A DNA stretch of 64,000 nucleotides from NCBI RefSeq assembly GCF_006335015.1, contig NZ_VDGT01000018.1, positions 62,001-126,000 of the forward strand, in the 5' to 3' direction. This DNA comes from Streptomyces sedi (GTDB lineage: Bacteria > Actinomycetota > Actinomycetes > Streptomycetales > Streptomycetaceae). Of this stretch, positions 50,086 to 57,618 are shown piece after piece (within the stretch, counting starts at the first letter, position 1; each line of letters starts with the position of its first letter). The notes beneath the pieces are model-generated. The model did not search any database. It was not told where the DNA came from and worked only from the letters and a program-made list of their open reading frames with translations. The translations under genes were made by a program, and so were the position numbers.

Positions 50086-50697
50086 CTACTTCTCCTGTGG
50101 TTCGTCCCCGCGCGAGCGGGGAGCCTTCGCTTGTTTGTCAGACCCGGCGGACTCCTCCGAGGCACCGGCCTCGGCGAACTCCCGCAGAGCCGCCCATCGG
50201 ATGTCGACGGGCTCGTCGTGCTGGTGATCGGGGTCCTCCGCGAGCCGCGCCCCACAGTCGGGGCACAGACCCGGGCAGTCCTCCCGGCAGGTCGGTCGCA
50301 ACGGCAGGGCCAGCACGACCGCGTCCCGCAGCACCGGCTCCAGATCGATCAGGTCGTTCTGGAGGAACAGCCTCTCCTCGTCCGCCTCCTCGTCCTCGGT
50401 GTCCGCGAAGCGGGCCGAGAACTCCGAGTCCGGATAGGAGAACAACTCCTGGAACTCCGCCGTGCCCTCGCGGGTCAGCGGCTCCAGGCACCGCACGCAC
50501 TCCCCCGCCAGCGGGAAACGGACGGTGCCGGTGACCAGCACACCCTCCATCACCGACTCCAGGCGCAGGTCGAGCTCCAACGGAGCGCCCTCGGGCACCC
50601 GGATGACCTCGACTCCGAGGCTGCCGGGGGCCGGCACCTCCCGCGACAGGCGCTTGAGCGCACCGGGTCGCCGACCCAGCTCGCGTGTGTCGAACAC
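50086..50697 (-). CDS. YceD/DUF177 family protein
   Basis: 203 residues from the first standard start. The family is a 23S rRNA accumulation factor in plants and bacteria. Seen here are LDLRLESVMEGVLVTGTVRF, GECVRCLEPLTREGTAEFQE, LFLQNDLIDLEPVLRDAVVL, and the zinc-like motif CREDCPGLCPDCGARL. An in-frame upstream stretch up to about 50733 reads ALNAPLDHRAPL, which matches the N-terminus I recall in homologues but has no ATG, GTG or TTG. A CTG at 50730 with GAGAAAG upstream may be the true start. Coupled to rpmF. Confidence 0.85.
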   Translation of the reverse strand: MFDTRELGRRPGALKRLSREVPAPGSLGVEVIRVPEGAPLELDLRLESVMEGVLVTGTVRFPLAGECVRCLEPLTREGTAEFQELFSYPDSEFSARFADTEDEEADEERLFLQNDLIDLEPVLRDAVVLALPLRPTCREDCPGLCPDCGARLAEDPDHQHDEPVDIRWAALREFAEAGASEESAGSDKQAKAPRSRGDEPQEK

Positions 50698-50910
50698 GAG
50701 AGGGGCTCGGTGGTCCAGCGGGGCGTTCAGGGCGTTCTGCTTTCTCGCGAGGGGTTGCGGGTGACCGCGCGTGTCGGCTCCGGAACATCGGAGCCATACG
50801 GGCAGCAGTGACCACCGAAGGTGTTCACAACCGAAGGGCCAGCATACGACACGGTCACCTCAGCTCCCAATCCCGCCCATGCGACGCCGGCCGCACGGGC
50901 GGGGTGGGGA

Positions 50911-52026
50911 TCAGGACTGGCCGTGCTGGTAGTTGCGGAGCTGCTCGGCGTCGATCATGCCGGTGTCGAAGAGGCTGGTCTCGTCGAGCACGCCCTGCCC
51001 CTGGTAGCCGTAGCCCTGCTGGCCCGGCACCTGGTGGACGGCCTGCTGCTGACCGTAGTCGTATCCGTCCGCGCCGTAGCCGCCGGCGTAGGGCTGCTGC
51101 TGACCGTAGGTGTCCTGCCCGTAGCCCGGCTGCGGATAGCCGCCCTGGTCGTAGCCCTCGGTGGCGTACCCCTCCGCGCCGTAGCCGCCGGGCTGGTAGC
51201 CGGCGGTGGGGGCGTACGGCTGCTGCTGCGGGTGCTGGGCCTGCTGCGGAACGGGCGCCGTCTCGGGCGGCGCCGGCGGTGCCGCGGGGGTCGGCGGGGC
51301 GACCGGCTCGGGATCGGCCGGCTGGGACGGGGAGACGCCCAGGTACGCGTAGGTGTCCTGCTCGGTCTCGCCCTGCCCGAAGTAGCCGGGGCGCTGACCG
51401 CCGTCGGCGGCCTCCTGCGCGGCGACATGCTCGGCCAGCTCGTCGATGGGCCGGTGCCCGGTGAGCTTCTGCCGCCCCCGGCCGACGGCCTCCAGCGTCT
51501 TGCGCAGCACGGCCTCGATCGCGCCGAACTGGGCCTCCACATAGGAGTCGGCCTGGCTCAGCAGCTCCTCGGGGCTGCCCCGGTCGGGGCCGAGAAGCTT
51601 GGTGCGGCCCCGGTCGACGGAGCCGATGGTCTTGCCGAGGACCACCTCGAAGTTGGCGAGTTTGCTGTCCACGTAGTCGTCGGCCTCGGTCTTGATCTCC
51701 GCGGCCTCGGCGCGTGCCTCCGCGAGGATGCGGGCGGCGTCGGCCTGGGCCTGCTGGACGACCTCGGTGTGTTCGACCAGCGCGGCGCGTTCCGCCCGCG
51801 CGGCCTCCACGACCCGGGTGGCCTCCTCCCTGGCGTCGGCCACCACCTGTTCGCGGTCGCCGAGCACCTGGCTCGCCTGAGCCAGGGAACCGGGGAGCGC
51901 GTCGCGCACCTCTTCGAGGCCGGTGAGCAGATCGGACCGGTTGACGACGCACGAGGCCGACATCGGCATCCCCCGGGCGCTGCTCACCGTGTCGACGATC
52001 TCGTCGAGTTTCCGCTGTACGTCCAC
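50911..52026 (-). CDS. DivIVA-like coiled-coil protein (SCO5569-like)
   Basis: 371 residues. Residues 1-210 form a DivIVA/ATP-synthase-B-like coiled coil: VQRKLDEIVDTVSSARGMPM, SASCVVNRSDLLTGLEEVRD, LGDREQVVADAREEATRVVE, ADDYVDSKLANFEVVLGKTI. Residues 240-350 are a Pro/Gln/Gly/Tyr-rich low-complexity region with many GYG and QQQ elements. A conserved C-terminal tag LDETSLFDTGMIDAEQLRNY closes the protein. This layout suggests a scaffold with a disordered, possibly phase-separating tail. The GTG at 52026 matches homologous starts. It lies between DUF177 and an orphan gene. Confidence 0.85.
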   Translation of the reverse strand: MDVQRKLDEIVDTVSSARGMPMSASCVVNRSDLLTGLEEVRDALPGSLAQASQVLGDREQVVADAREEATRVVEAARAERAALVEHTEVVQQAQADAARILAEARAEAAEIKTEADDYVDSKLANFEVVLGKTIGSVDRGRTKLLGPDRGSPEELLSQADSYVEAQFGAIEAVLRKTLEAVGRGRQKLTGHRPIDELAEHVAAQEAADGGQRPGYFGQGETEQDTYAYLGVSPSQPADPEPVAPPTPAAPPAPPETAPVPQQAQHPQQQPYAPTAGYQPGGYGAEGYATEGYDQGGYPQPGYGQDTYGQQQPYAGGYGADGYDYGQQQAVHQVPGQQGYGYQGQGVLDETSLFDTGMIDAEQLRNYQHGQS

Positions 52027-52133
52027 GGAAGCGACTGTACGGCCAACTCGGTCCCCCGGGGGAGCCGTCCACGCCCCGGGCCGGTCGCGCGGGGGGCGCA
52101 GGGACGCGCGCGGGGGGCGGCCCCGGGGCTCGG

Positions 52134-52139
52134 TAGGGT
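52134..52139 (+). promoter_or_regulatory. -10 element for the orphan gene at 52175
   Basis: TAGGGT lies about 35 bp before the GTG start, with CGGAG as ribosome site between, so the leader would be near 29 nt. Confidence 0.45.
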
Positions 52140-52174
52140 CGCCCGGACACCAGCAACCCTCCCTCGGAGTAACC

Positions 52175-53245
52175 GTGTTGTCCCAGACCACGAGCTATGT
52201 GAACGCCCGGAGCCCGCAGCCCTCCCCCGTCGCCTGGGAGGAGGGGCGGGAGCCGACGCCCGACCACTGGCGGGTGATCGCCGCCACATGGCTGCTGGCG
52301 GCGTGGGCCCCGCCCGGGGCGCCGGGCTGGACGTGCGAACCGCTGTCCGGGAGGACCCTCCCGCGCGGGGAACGGCAGTGGGCCGCGCCGCCGACGCCGG
52401 AGGAGATCGGGGAGGCCGCGGGGCTCGCGGGGATCACCGGGGTCGACCTGCTGCTCGGCCGCGTGGCCTCAGGCCCCGGCACCGGCTACCGCGCGACCCG
52501 CGCGCCCGAGGAGGTGGCGGAGGAAGTCGAGGCGCTGATACGGGAGTTCGTCGGCACAGCGGACGGGCGCGCCGGGCTGCTGGTGCGCCGGCTGGCCCGT
52601 CAGTGGGTCGGCGAGTTCACCGACGTACTCCGGCTGACGACGGGCGAGGACGACGCCCTCCACCTGCTGCGCAGAGACTTCGACGGCGCCACGTCGCGCC
52701 TCACGCTGCGCCGGGCGCCCGGGGCCGGCCAGCCGCCCCTCCTCGCGGCCGACGGCGCGGACGGGGCACCGCGCACCCGGATCGCGTGCGTGCTGACGAT
52801 GCTCGACTCGCTGCTGATGGTGAACAACAACGACTCCGTCGGCATCGTCCTCCGGCAGGACCGGCTCGACGAGGGCACCGACGACCCGCTCGCCGGCGCG
52901 GCACGCTGGTACGGGCGGCTCCCGGGCGGCAACGACCACGGGGAGGGGGACTTCGACACCATCCCAGCGGCCCGGCCGCGGTCCTGGCTGCCCCGCGCGC
53001 TGCTCCTCGGCCTCGCCGAGGGGGAGAACGGGGAGGACGGCGGGTGGCCCGAGGAACTGGCGGAGGAACCGGACTTCCAGCTCGCGGTCCGCCTGCTGGA
53101 GGAGCTGACGGAACTCGTCCTGCGCCGGATGGGCGGCGCCCCGTTCGCCGCTGTCGCCGGCCTGTCGGAAGAAGACGGCCACGTCACCCTGCTGCTGGTG
53201 CACGGCGACGAGGTCGCGGCGCTGGAACTCTCCGAGCTGTACTGA
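52175..53245 (+). CDS. Hypothetical protein, acidic, 356 residues
   Basis: I do not recognise this family. The protein is acidic, soluble and has no signal or membrane segment. Its first 60 residues are Pro-rich, with DHWRVIAATWLLAAWAPPGA. The rest is helical, Glu/Leu-rich, with VNNNDSVGIVLRQDRLDEG near residue 212 and a C-terminal FAAVAGLSEEDGHVTLLLVH. Codon use is ordinary for this genome. It is inserted between the DivIVA-like gene and coaD, which I remember as adjacent in S. coelicolor. Its stop abuts the coaD stop with no spacer. The GTG at 52175 has CGGAG upstream. Confidence 0.7.
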   Translation: MLSQTTSYVNARSPQPSPVAWEEGREPTPDHWRVIAATWLLAAWAPPGAPGWTCEPLSGRTLPRGERQWAAPPTPEEIGEAAGLAGITGVDLLLGRVASGPGTGYRATRAPEEVAEEVEALIREFVGTADGRAGLLVRRLARQWVGEFTDVLRLTTGEDDALHLLRRDFDGATSRLTLRRAPGAGQPPLLAADGADGAPRTRIACVLTMLDSLLMVNNNDSVGIVLRQDRLDEGTDDPLAGAARWYGRLPGGNDHGEGDFDTIPAARPRSWLPRALLLGLAEGENGEDGGWPEELAEEPDFQLAVRLLEELTELVLRRMGGAPFAAVAGLSEEDGHVTLLLVHGDEVAALELSELY

Positions 53246-53731
53246 CTACGACGCGGGGCGTTCGAGCTTGCGGCGCAGCTCGCGCAGGACGGGCGCGGGC
53301 ACCAGGTGGGCGACGTCGCCGCCCCAGGTGGCGACCTCCTTGACCAGGCTGGAGGAGAGGAAGCTGTAGGTGGGGTTGGTGGGCATGAACAGCGTCTCCA
53401 CGCCGGAGAGCCCGTGGTTCATCTGCGCCATCTGCAACTCGTAGTCGAAGTCGCTGACCGCGCGCAGGCCCTTGACGATGGCCTGGATGTCGCGCTGCTC
53501 GCAGTAGTCGACCAGCAGGCCGTGGAACGCCTCGACCTTGATGTTGCCGTGTTCGGCGACCGACTCCTCGATGAGCGCGATGCGTTCGTCGACGCTGAAG
53601 AGCCCCTGCTTGGACTTGTTGATCATCACCGCGATGTGGACCACGTCGTACATCTGGGAAGCCCGGGACACGATGTCGAGGTGCCCAAGGGTGATGGGGT
53701 CGAAGGACCCCGGACAAACTGCGCGGCGCAA
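53246..53731 (-). CDS. coaD: Phosphopantetheine adenylyltransferase
   Basis: 161 residues, the canonical length. It makes dephospho-CoA from 4'-phosphopantetheine and ATP. Motifs are RAVCPGSFDPITLGHLDIVS (T/H-x-G-H nucleotidyl motif), YEHGNIKVEAFHGL-type region, IVKGLRAVSDFDYELQMAQM and PTNPTYSFLSSSLVKEVATW. The start is a TTG at 53731, immediately before the invariant RRAVCPGSFDP. It follows rsmD by 26 bp, the usual rsmD-coaD pair. Confidence 0.95.
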   Translation of the reverse strand: MRRAVCPGSFDPITLGHLDIVSRASQMYDVVHIAVMINKSKQGLFSVDERIALIEESVAEHGNIKVEAFHGLLVDYCEQRDIQAIVKGLRAVSDFDYELQMAQMNHGLSGVETLFMPTNPTYSFLSSSLVKEVATWGGDVAHLVPAPVLRELRRKLERPAS

Positions 53732-53757
53732 CGGACTCTCCTCGTTCGGCCGGCCGG

Positions 53758-54405
53758 TCAGGGCCGGTCACCTTCTTCGGTGGCGTCGTCGGTGTCGTGA
53801 ACGGCGTCGGGATCGGCGTCGGGATCGGCGTCGGGATCGGCGTCGGGATCGAACCCGCCGTACCAGAGTGTGCCCTCCCCGTACCGCCGCGAACGCAGGC
53901 CGGCGAACCCCGTGGGCCAGCCGAAGTCGCCGCCTCTGGTGGCCCGCTCCACGGTGACGAGCGCGCCGTCGGCGAGCCAGCCGGTGTCCCGCAGATCGCC
54001 GAGGATACGCGCCAGTTCGGCGTCGGTCACGGCGTACGGCGGGTCGAGGAACGCGAGGTCGTAGGGCGTCGCGGGGGCTGCCGTCACGACCCGCTCGGCG
54101 CGGGCCGAACGGGCCTCGGCGCCGGGCAGTCCGAGGGCGCGGATGTTGGCCTGGATGGTGGCGAGGGCCTTCGGGTCGCGCTCGACCAGCAGGGCGTGGG
54201 CGGCCCCGCGGGAGAGCGCCTCCAGGCCGACGGCGCCCGAGCCGGCGTACAGGTCGAGGACCCGGGTGCCTTCCAGCGGGCCGAAGAGCGAGCCCCAGGT
54301 GGCGAAGAGGCCCTCACGCGCCCGATCGGAGGTCGGCCGGGTCCCCCGGCCCGGGGGCACGGCGAGCCGCCGGCCGCCGGCCGCGCCGGCGATCACGCGG
54401 GTCAT
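53758..54405 (-). CDS. rsmD: 16S rRNA (guanine966-N2)-methyltransferase RsmD
   Basis: 215 residues. SAM-binding motif I is VLDLYAGSGAVGLEALSRGA, the catalytic motif is DPPY in DLAFLDPPYAVTD, and the N-terminal MTRVIAGAAGGRRLAVPPGR matches the family. It methylates G966 of 16S rRNA. The C-terminus has a repeated D-P-D-A tract encoded by the 12-bp tandem repeat at 53803-53850, absent from the family core. The ATG at 54405 follows GAGGA. coaD follows. Confidence 0.93.
   Translation of the reverse strand: MTRVIAGAAGGRRLAVPPGRGTRPTSDRAREGLFATWGSLFGPLEGTRVLDLYAGSGAVGLEALSRGAAHALLVERDPKALATIQANIRALGLPGAEARSARAERVVTAAPATPYDLAFLDPPYAVTDAELARILGDLRDTGWLADGALVTVERATRGGDFGWPTGFAGLRSRRYGEGTLWYGGFDPDADPDADPDADPDAVHDTDDATEEGDRP
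53803..53850. repeat. 12-bp tandem repeat in the 3' end of rsmD
   Basis: Four exact copies of GGCGTCGGGATC, read on the minus strand as codons for Asp-Pro-Asp-Ala. The number of copies is likely variable between strains. Confidence 0.85.
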
Positions 54406-54668
54406 TCGAGGGTCCTCACAGCGGTGTCGTCGTCCGTCGTCGGGCTGGCCCCACGCTATACGGCTGCCGCCGCCACCGGAGGAGCCGGGTGCGGTCGCCC
54501 ACGACGGCGTGCCACACCAGGGGCGCGGGGAACCGCGCGAGTACCCACCCGGGGCCCGCACCCGACAACGAAGCACCACCGCCCGGGTGAGTGGTCGACC
54601 TCGGCCCGCCACCGCCGGCCCGCGCCGCTCCCCGCGCCCCCCGACGCCGCGCCGCGCGGGCGCACCGC

Positions 54669-55151
54669 TCAGCCCCCGGCGGGGTTCGCACAGTGTCTCG
54701 CCGCCCGGGTGGCGCTGGCCTCGTCCGCGTAGACCTCGCAGACCAGCCGCCGGTCCGGGGTGAGGTCGTGCTCCAGCTCGTAGAGGCAGGCCTCCCCGCC
54801 GTCGGGCAGCAGGAACGCGTGCTCGTAGAGCGAGCACCATCCGCGCCCGCCCGCACCCGAGCGGGGCTCGGCGAGACGGACGATGTCGTACCCGACGGCC
54901 ATGGCGAGTAACAGTCTGCTGTCGTCGCCCGGCCGGTCCGCGTTGACGGCGCGGCGCAGCAGTCGCCGCGCGTGGTCGGCGGCGTCCCGGCCCGGATAGG
55001 CACGGCGCCCGTCCGGCCGGCCCTCGGCCGCCAGCGCCCGGACGAAGGCCTCGTCCGGCGGCCCCGAGGGGCCGGGCCACGACCAGGGCGCTCCCCGCTC
55101 CGGGGCTTCGCCCGGACGGGGGTCGGCCGAGGCCGCTGGCTGTTCGGTCAT
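54669..55151 (-). CDS. Hypothetical streptomycete protein, DUF6227-like
   Basis: 160 residues. I recall a similar conserved segment in the DUF6227 family, with LLRRAVNADRPGDDSRLLLA and WCSLYEHAFLLPDGGEACLY leading into ELEHDLTPDRRLVCEVYADE. The N-terminal 50 residues are Pro/Gly-rich. No catalytic residues are evident and no membrane or signal segment is seen. The ATG at 55151 follows GAGGAATT. A 10-bp triple repeat lies just upstream. The 263-bp gap to rsmD (54406-54668) shows no feature I can support. Confidence 0.65.
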   Translation of the reverse strand: MTEQPAASADPRPGEAPERGAPWSWPGPSGPPDEAFVRALAAEGRPDGRRAYPGRDAADHARRLLRRAVNADRPGDDSRLLLAMAVGYDIVRLAEPRSGAGGRGWCSLYEHAFLLPDGGEACLYELEHDLTPDRRLVCEVYADEASATRAARHCANPAGG

Positions 55152-55165
55152 GCGGAATTCCTCCC

Positions 55166-55195
55166 GGTACGGCGCGGTACGGCGCGGTACGGCGC
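55166..55195. repeat. 10-bp tandem repeat upstream of the DUF6227-like gene
   Basis: Three copies of the 10-bp unit CGGTACGGCG lie in the presumed leader region. The copies could affect promoter spacing or be neutral. Confidence 0.7.
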
Positions 55196-55331
55196 TGCGG
55201 GGCACACACCGTAGACCGCCGAACGTGACCCCGGTGGGGGTTTTACCGAAACCAACACCGAGCGGTCGTCGACCACTTCCCCAACCCGCCGGTAACACCA
55301 ACGTGCGGGAGGGCGCCGGAAGTTCACCGCG

Positions 55332-57560
55332 TCAGCCTTTCTCCAAAAACTCCTCGCGTTCGGCGTCGAGCAACGCGTCCAGGGCCGTGCGGAGCGCGGG
55401 GGCGGAGTCGAGCTCCGGGTCGTCGGCGACCAGCGCGCCGGCCTCCTCGCGGGCCTCGGCGATGGTCTCCTCGTCGGCGATGACGGAGAGCATCCGCAGG
55501 CTGCTGCGGCCACCGGACTGCGCCCGGCCCAGCACGTCGCCCTCCCGGCGCTGCTCCAGGTCGATCCGGGACAGCTCGAAGCCGTCGGTGGTCGCGGCGA
55601 CCGCCTCCAGCCGGGCGCGGGCGGCGCCGCCCTCGGCGGCCTCGGTGACCAGCAGGCAAAGTCCGGGGGCCGATCCGCGGCCGACCCGGCCGCGGAGCTG
55701 GTGGAGCTGGGAGACGCCGAACCGCTCGGCGTCCATGATCACCATCACGGTGGCGTTGGGAACGTTGACCCCGACCTCGATCACGGTGGTGGCGACCAGC
55801 ACGTCGACCTCGCCTCCGGCGAAGCGGCGCATCACCTCGTCCTTCGCCTCGGGGGCCAGCCGCCCGTGGAGCACGGCGACGCGCAGGCCGCGCAGCGGTC
55901 CGCCGGCCAGCTCCTCGGCGATGTCGAGGACGGCCAGCGGCGGGCGGCGCTCGGCGCCCTCGCCCTCCCCCTCGGCCGGTGGCTCCTCGGAACGGCCCTT
56001 GCCCGGCGGCTCCGGCTCGTCGTCGCCGATCCTGGGGCAGACCACGTAGATCTGGTGGCCGCCGGCGACCTCCTCGCGGACCCGCTCCCAGGTGCGGGCG
56101 AGGAAGTGCGGCTTGTCCCTGGCGGGGACCAGATGGCTGGCGATGGGCGAACGGCCGGGCGGCAGCTCGTCGAGAACGGACGTCTCCAGGTCGCCGAAGA
56201 CGGTCATGGCGACCGTGCGCGGGATCGGTGTGGCCGTCATCACCAGCAGATGCGCGGGCCGTTCGCCCTTGGCCCGCAGTGCGTCACGCTGCTGGACGCC
56301 GAACCTGTGCTGCTCGTCGACGACCACCAGCCCCAGGTCGGCGAAGGTGACGACGTCCTCGATCAGCGCGTGGGTGCCGACGACGATGCCGGCCTCCCCG
56401 CTGGCCGCCTCCAGCAGCGCGCGGCGGCGCGCCTTCGCGCCCATGGAACCGGTCAGGAGACCGACGCGGGTGGAGCGTTCGGCGCCGCCCAGCATCCCGC
56501 CCTCGGCGAGCGGGCCCAGCATCTCGGTGAGCGAGCGGTGGTGCTGCTGGGCCAGCACCTCGGTGGGGGCCAGCAGCACCGACTGGCCGCCGGAGTCGGC
56601 GACGGCCAGCATGGCACGCAGCGCGACCATCGTCTTGCCGCTGCCGACCTCGCCCTGGAGCAGCCGGTGCATCGGGTGCTCGGCGGCCAGGTCCCCGAGG
56701 ATCTCCTCGCTGACCCGGCGCTGCCCCTCGGTCAGCTCGAACGGCAGCCGCGCGTCGAACGCCGTCAGCAGCCCGTCGGCCGCCGGCTCGCGCGGCCTGG
56801 CCGGCTGCTGGGCGCCGGAGCGGCGGCGGCGGGCGAGGGCGACCTGGAGGACGAACGCCTCGTCCCACTTGAACCGGGAGCGCGCGTCGGCGATGTCGGC
56901 GCGGGTCCTGGGCCGGTGGGCCTTCTCGAACGCCTCGGGCAGCGGCGGCAGCGCGCGCCGCAGCCGCAGCGCCTCGGGCAGCGGGTCGCTCACGTCGCGC
57001 CAGCCGGTGGCGGACAGCGAGTCGAGGAGCAGCGCGACGGCCTTGGAGATCCGCCAGGACTCCAGCTGCTTGCACGCCGGGTAGAGCGGCAGCGGCCGTC
57101 CGGCGAACTCCTCGACGGCCGCCGCCTCGCTCTCCTCGTCGAGCAACTCGTAGGCCGGGTGCGAGAGCTGGAGGTCGCGCTGGAAGCGGGAGACCTTGCC
57201 CGCGAACATCCCGCGCCGGCCGGGCAGCAGCACCCGCTCGTGGTGGTGGACCGCGCGCCGGCCGAAGAAGACCAGCCGCAGCTTGCTCCGCCCGTCGGTC
57301 AGGGTGACCTCCAGCCGCAGGCCCCGGCCGTTGTTGAACGGGCGGGTGCGGGTGTCGGCGATCTCGGCGACGACGGTGACGTGCTCGTCCAGGGGCAGCG
57401 CGCCCAGCGAGGTCAGCTCCCCGCGCTCGGCGTACCGCCGGGGGAAGTGGTGGAGCAGGTCACCGACCGTGTGCAGGTCGAGATGGGCGGCCATCACCTT
57501 GGCGGTGGTGCCGCCGACGACGGAGGCGAGGGGATCGTGCGGCGCGGTCACGGTGCCCAT
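55332..57560 (-). CDS. recG: ATP-dependent DNA helicase RecG
   Basis: 742 residues. It regresses stalled replication forks and branch-migrates Holliday junctions. The N-terminal wedge/OB domain spans about 55-170 (HTVGDLLHHFPRRYAERGEL, VTLTDGRSKLRLVFFGRRAV). The helicase core has Walker A LLQGEVGSGKTMVAL, DEXH box VVVDEQHRFGVQQRDAL, motif III MTATPIPRTVAMTVFG, and motif VI QLHQLRGRVGRG. The ATG at 57560 is uncertain because no ribosome site precedes it. The GTG at 57551 is an alternative. Divergent genes are not involved: a DAK2 gene lies 58 bp upstream on the same strand. Confidence 0.94.
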   Translation of the reverse strand: MGTVTAPHDPLASVVGGTTAKVMAAHLDLHTVGDLLHHFPRRYAERGELTSLGALPLDEHVTVVAEIADTRTRPFNNGRGLRLEVTLTDGRSKLRLVFFGRRAVHHHERVLLPGRRGMFAGKVSRFQRDLQLSHPAYELLDEESEAAAVEEFAGRPLPLYPACKQLESWRISKAVALLLDSLSATGWRDVSDPLPEALRLRRALPPLPEAFEKAHRPRTRADIADARSRFKWDEAFVLQVALARRRRSGAQQPARPREPAADGLLTAFDARLPFELTEGQRRVSEEILGDLAAEHPMHRLLQGEVGSGKTMVALRAMLAVADSGGQSVLLAPTEVLAQQHHRSLTEMLGPLAEGGMLGGAERSTRVGLLTGSMGAKARRRALLEAASGEAGIVVGTHALIEDVVTFADLGLVVVDEQHRFGVQQRDALRAKGERPAHLLVMTATPIPRTVAMTVFGDLETSVLDELPPGRSPIASHLVPARDKPHFLARTWERVREEVAGGHQIYVVCPRIGDDEPEPPGKGRSEEPPAEGEGEGAERRPPLAVLDIAEELAGGPLRGLRVAVLHGRLAPEAKDEVMRRFAGGEVDVLVATTVIEVGVNVPNATVMVIMDAERFGVSQLHQLRGRVGRGSAPGLCLLVTEAAEGGAARARLEAVAATTDGFELSRIDLEQRREGDVLGRAQSGGRSSLRMLSVIADEETIAEAREEAGALVADDPELDSAPALRTALDALLDAEREEFLEKG

Positions 57561-57618
57561 TGCACACCATGGCACTGACAGTCGCGGCCCCCCCGTTCCC
57601 CACGCGCCGCCCGCGCGC

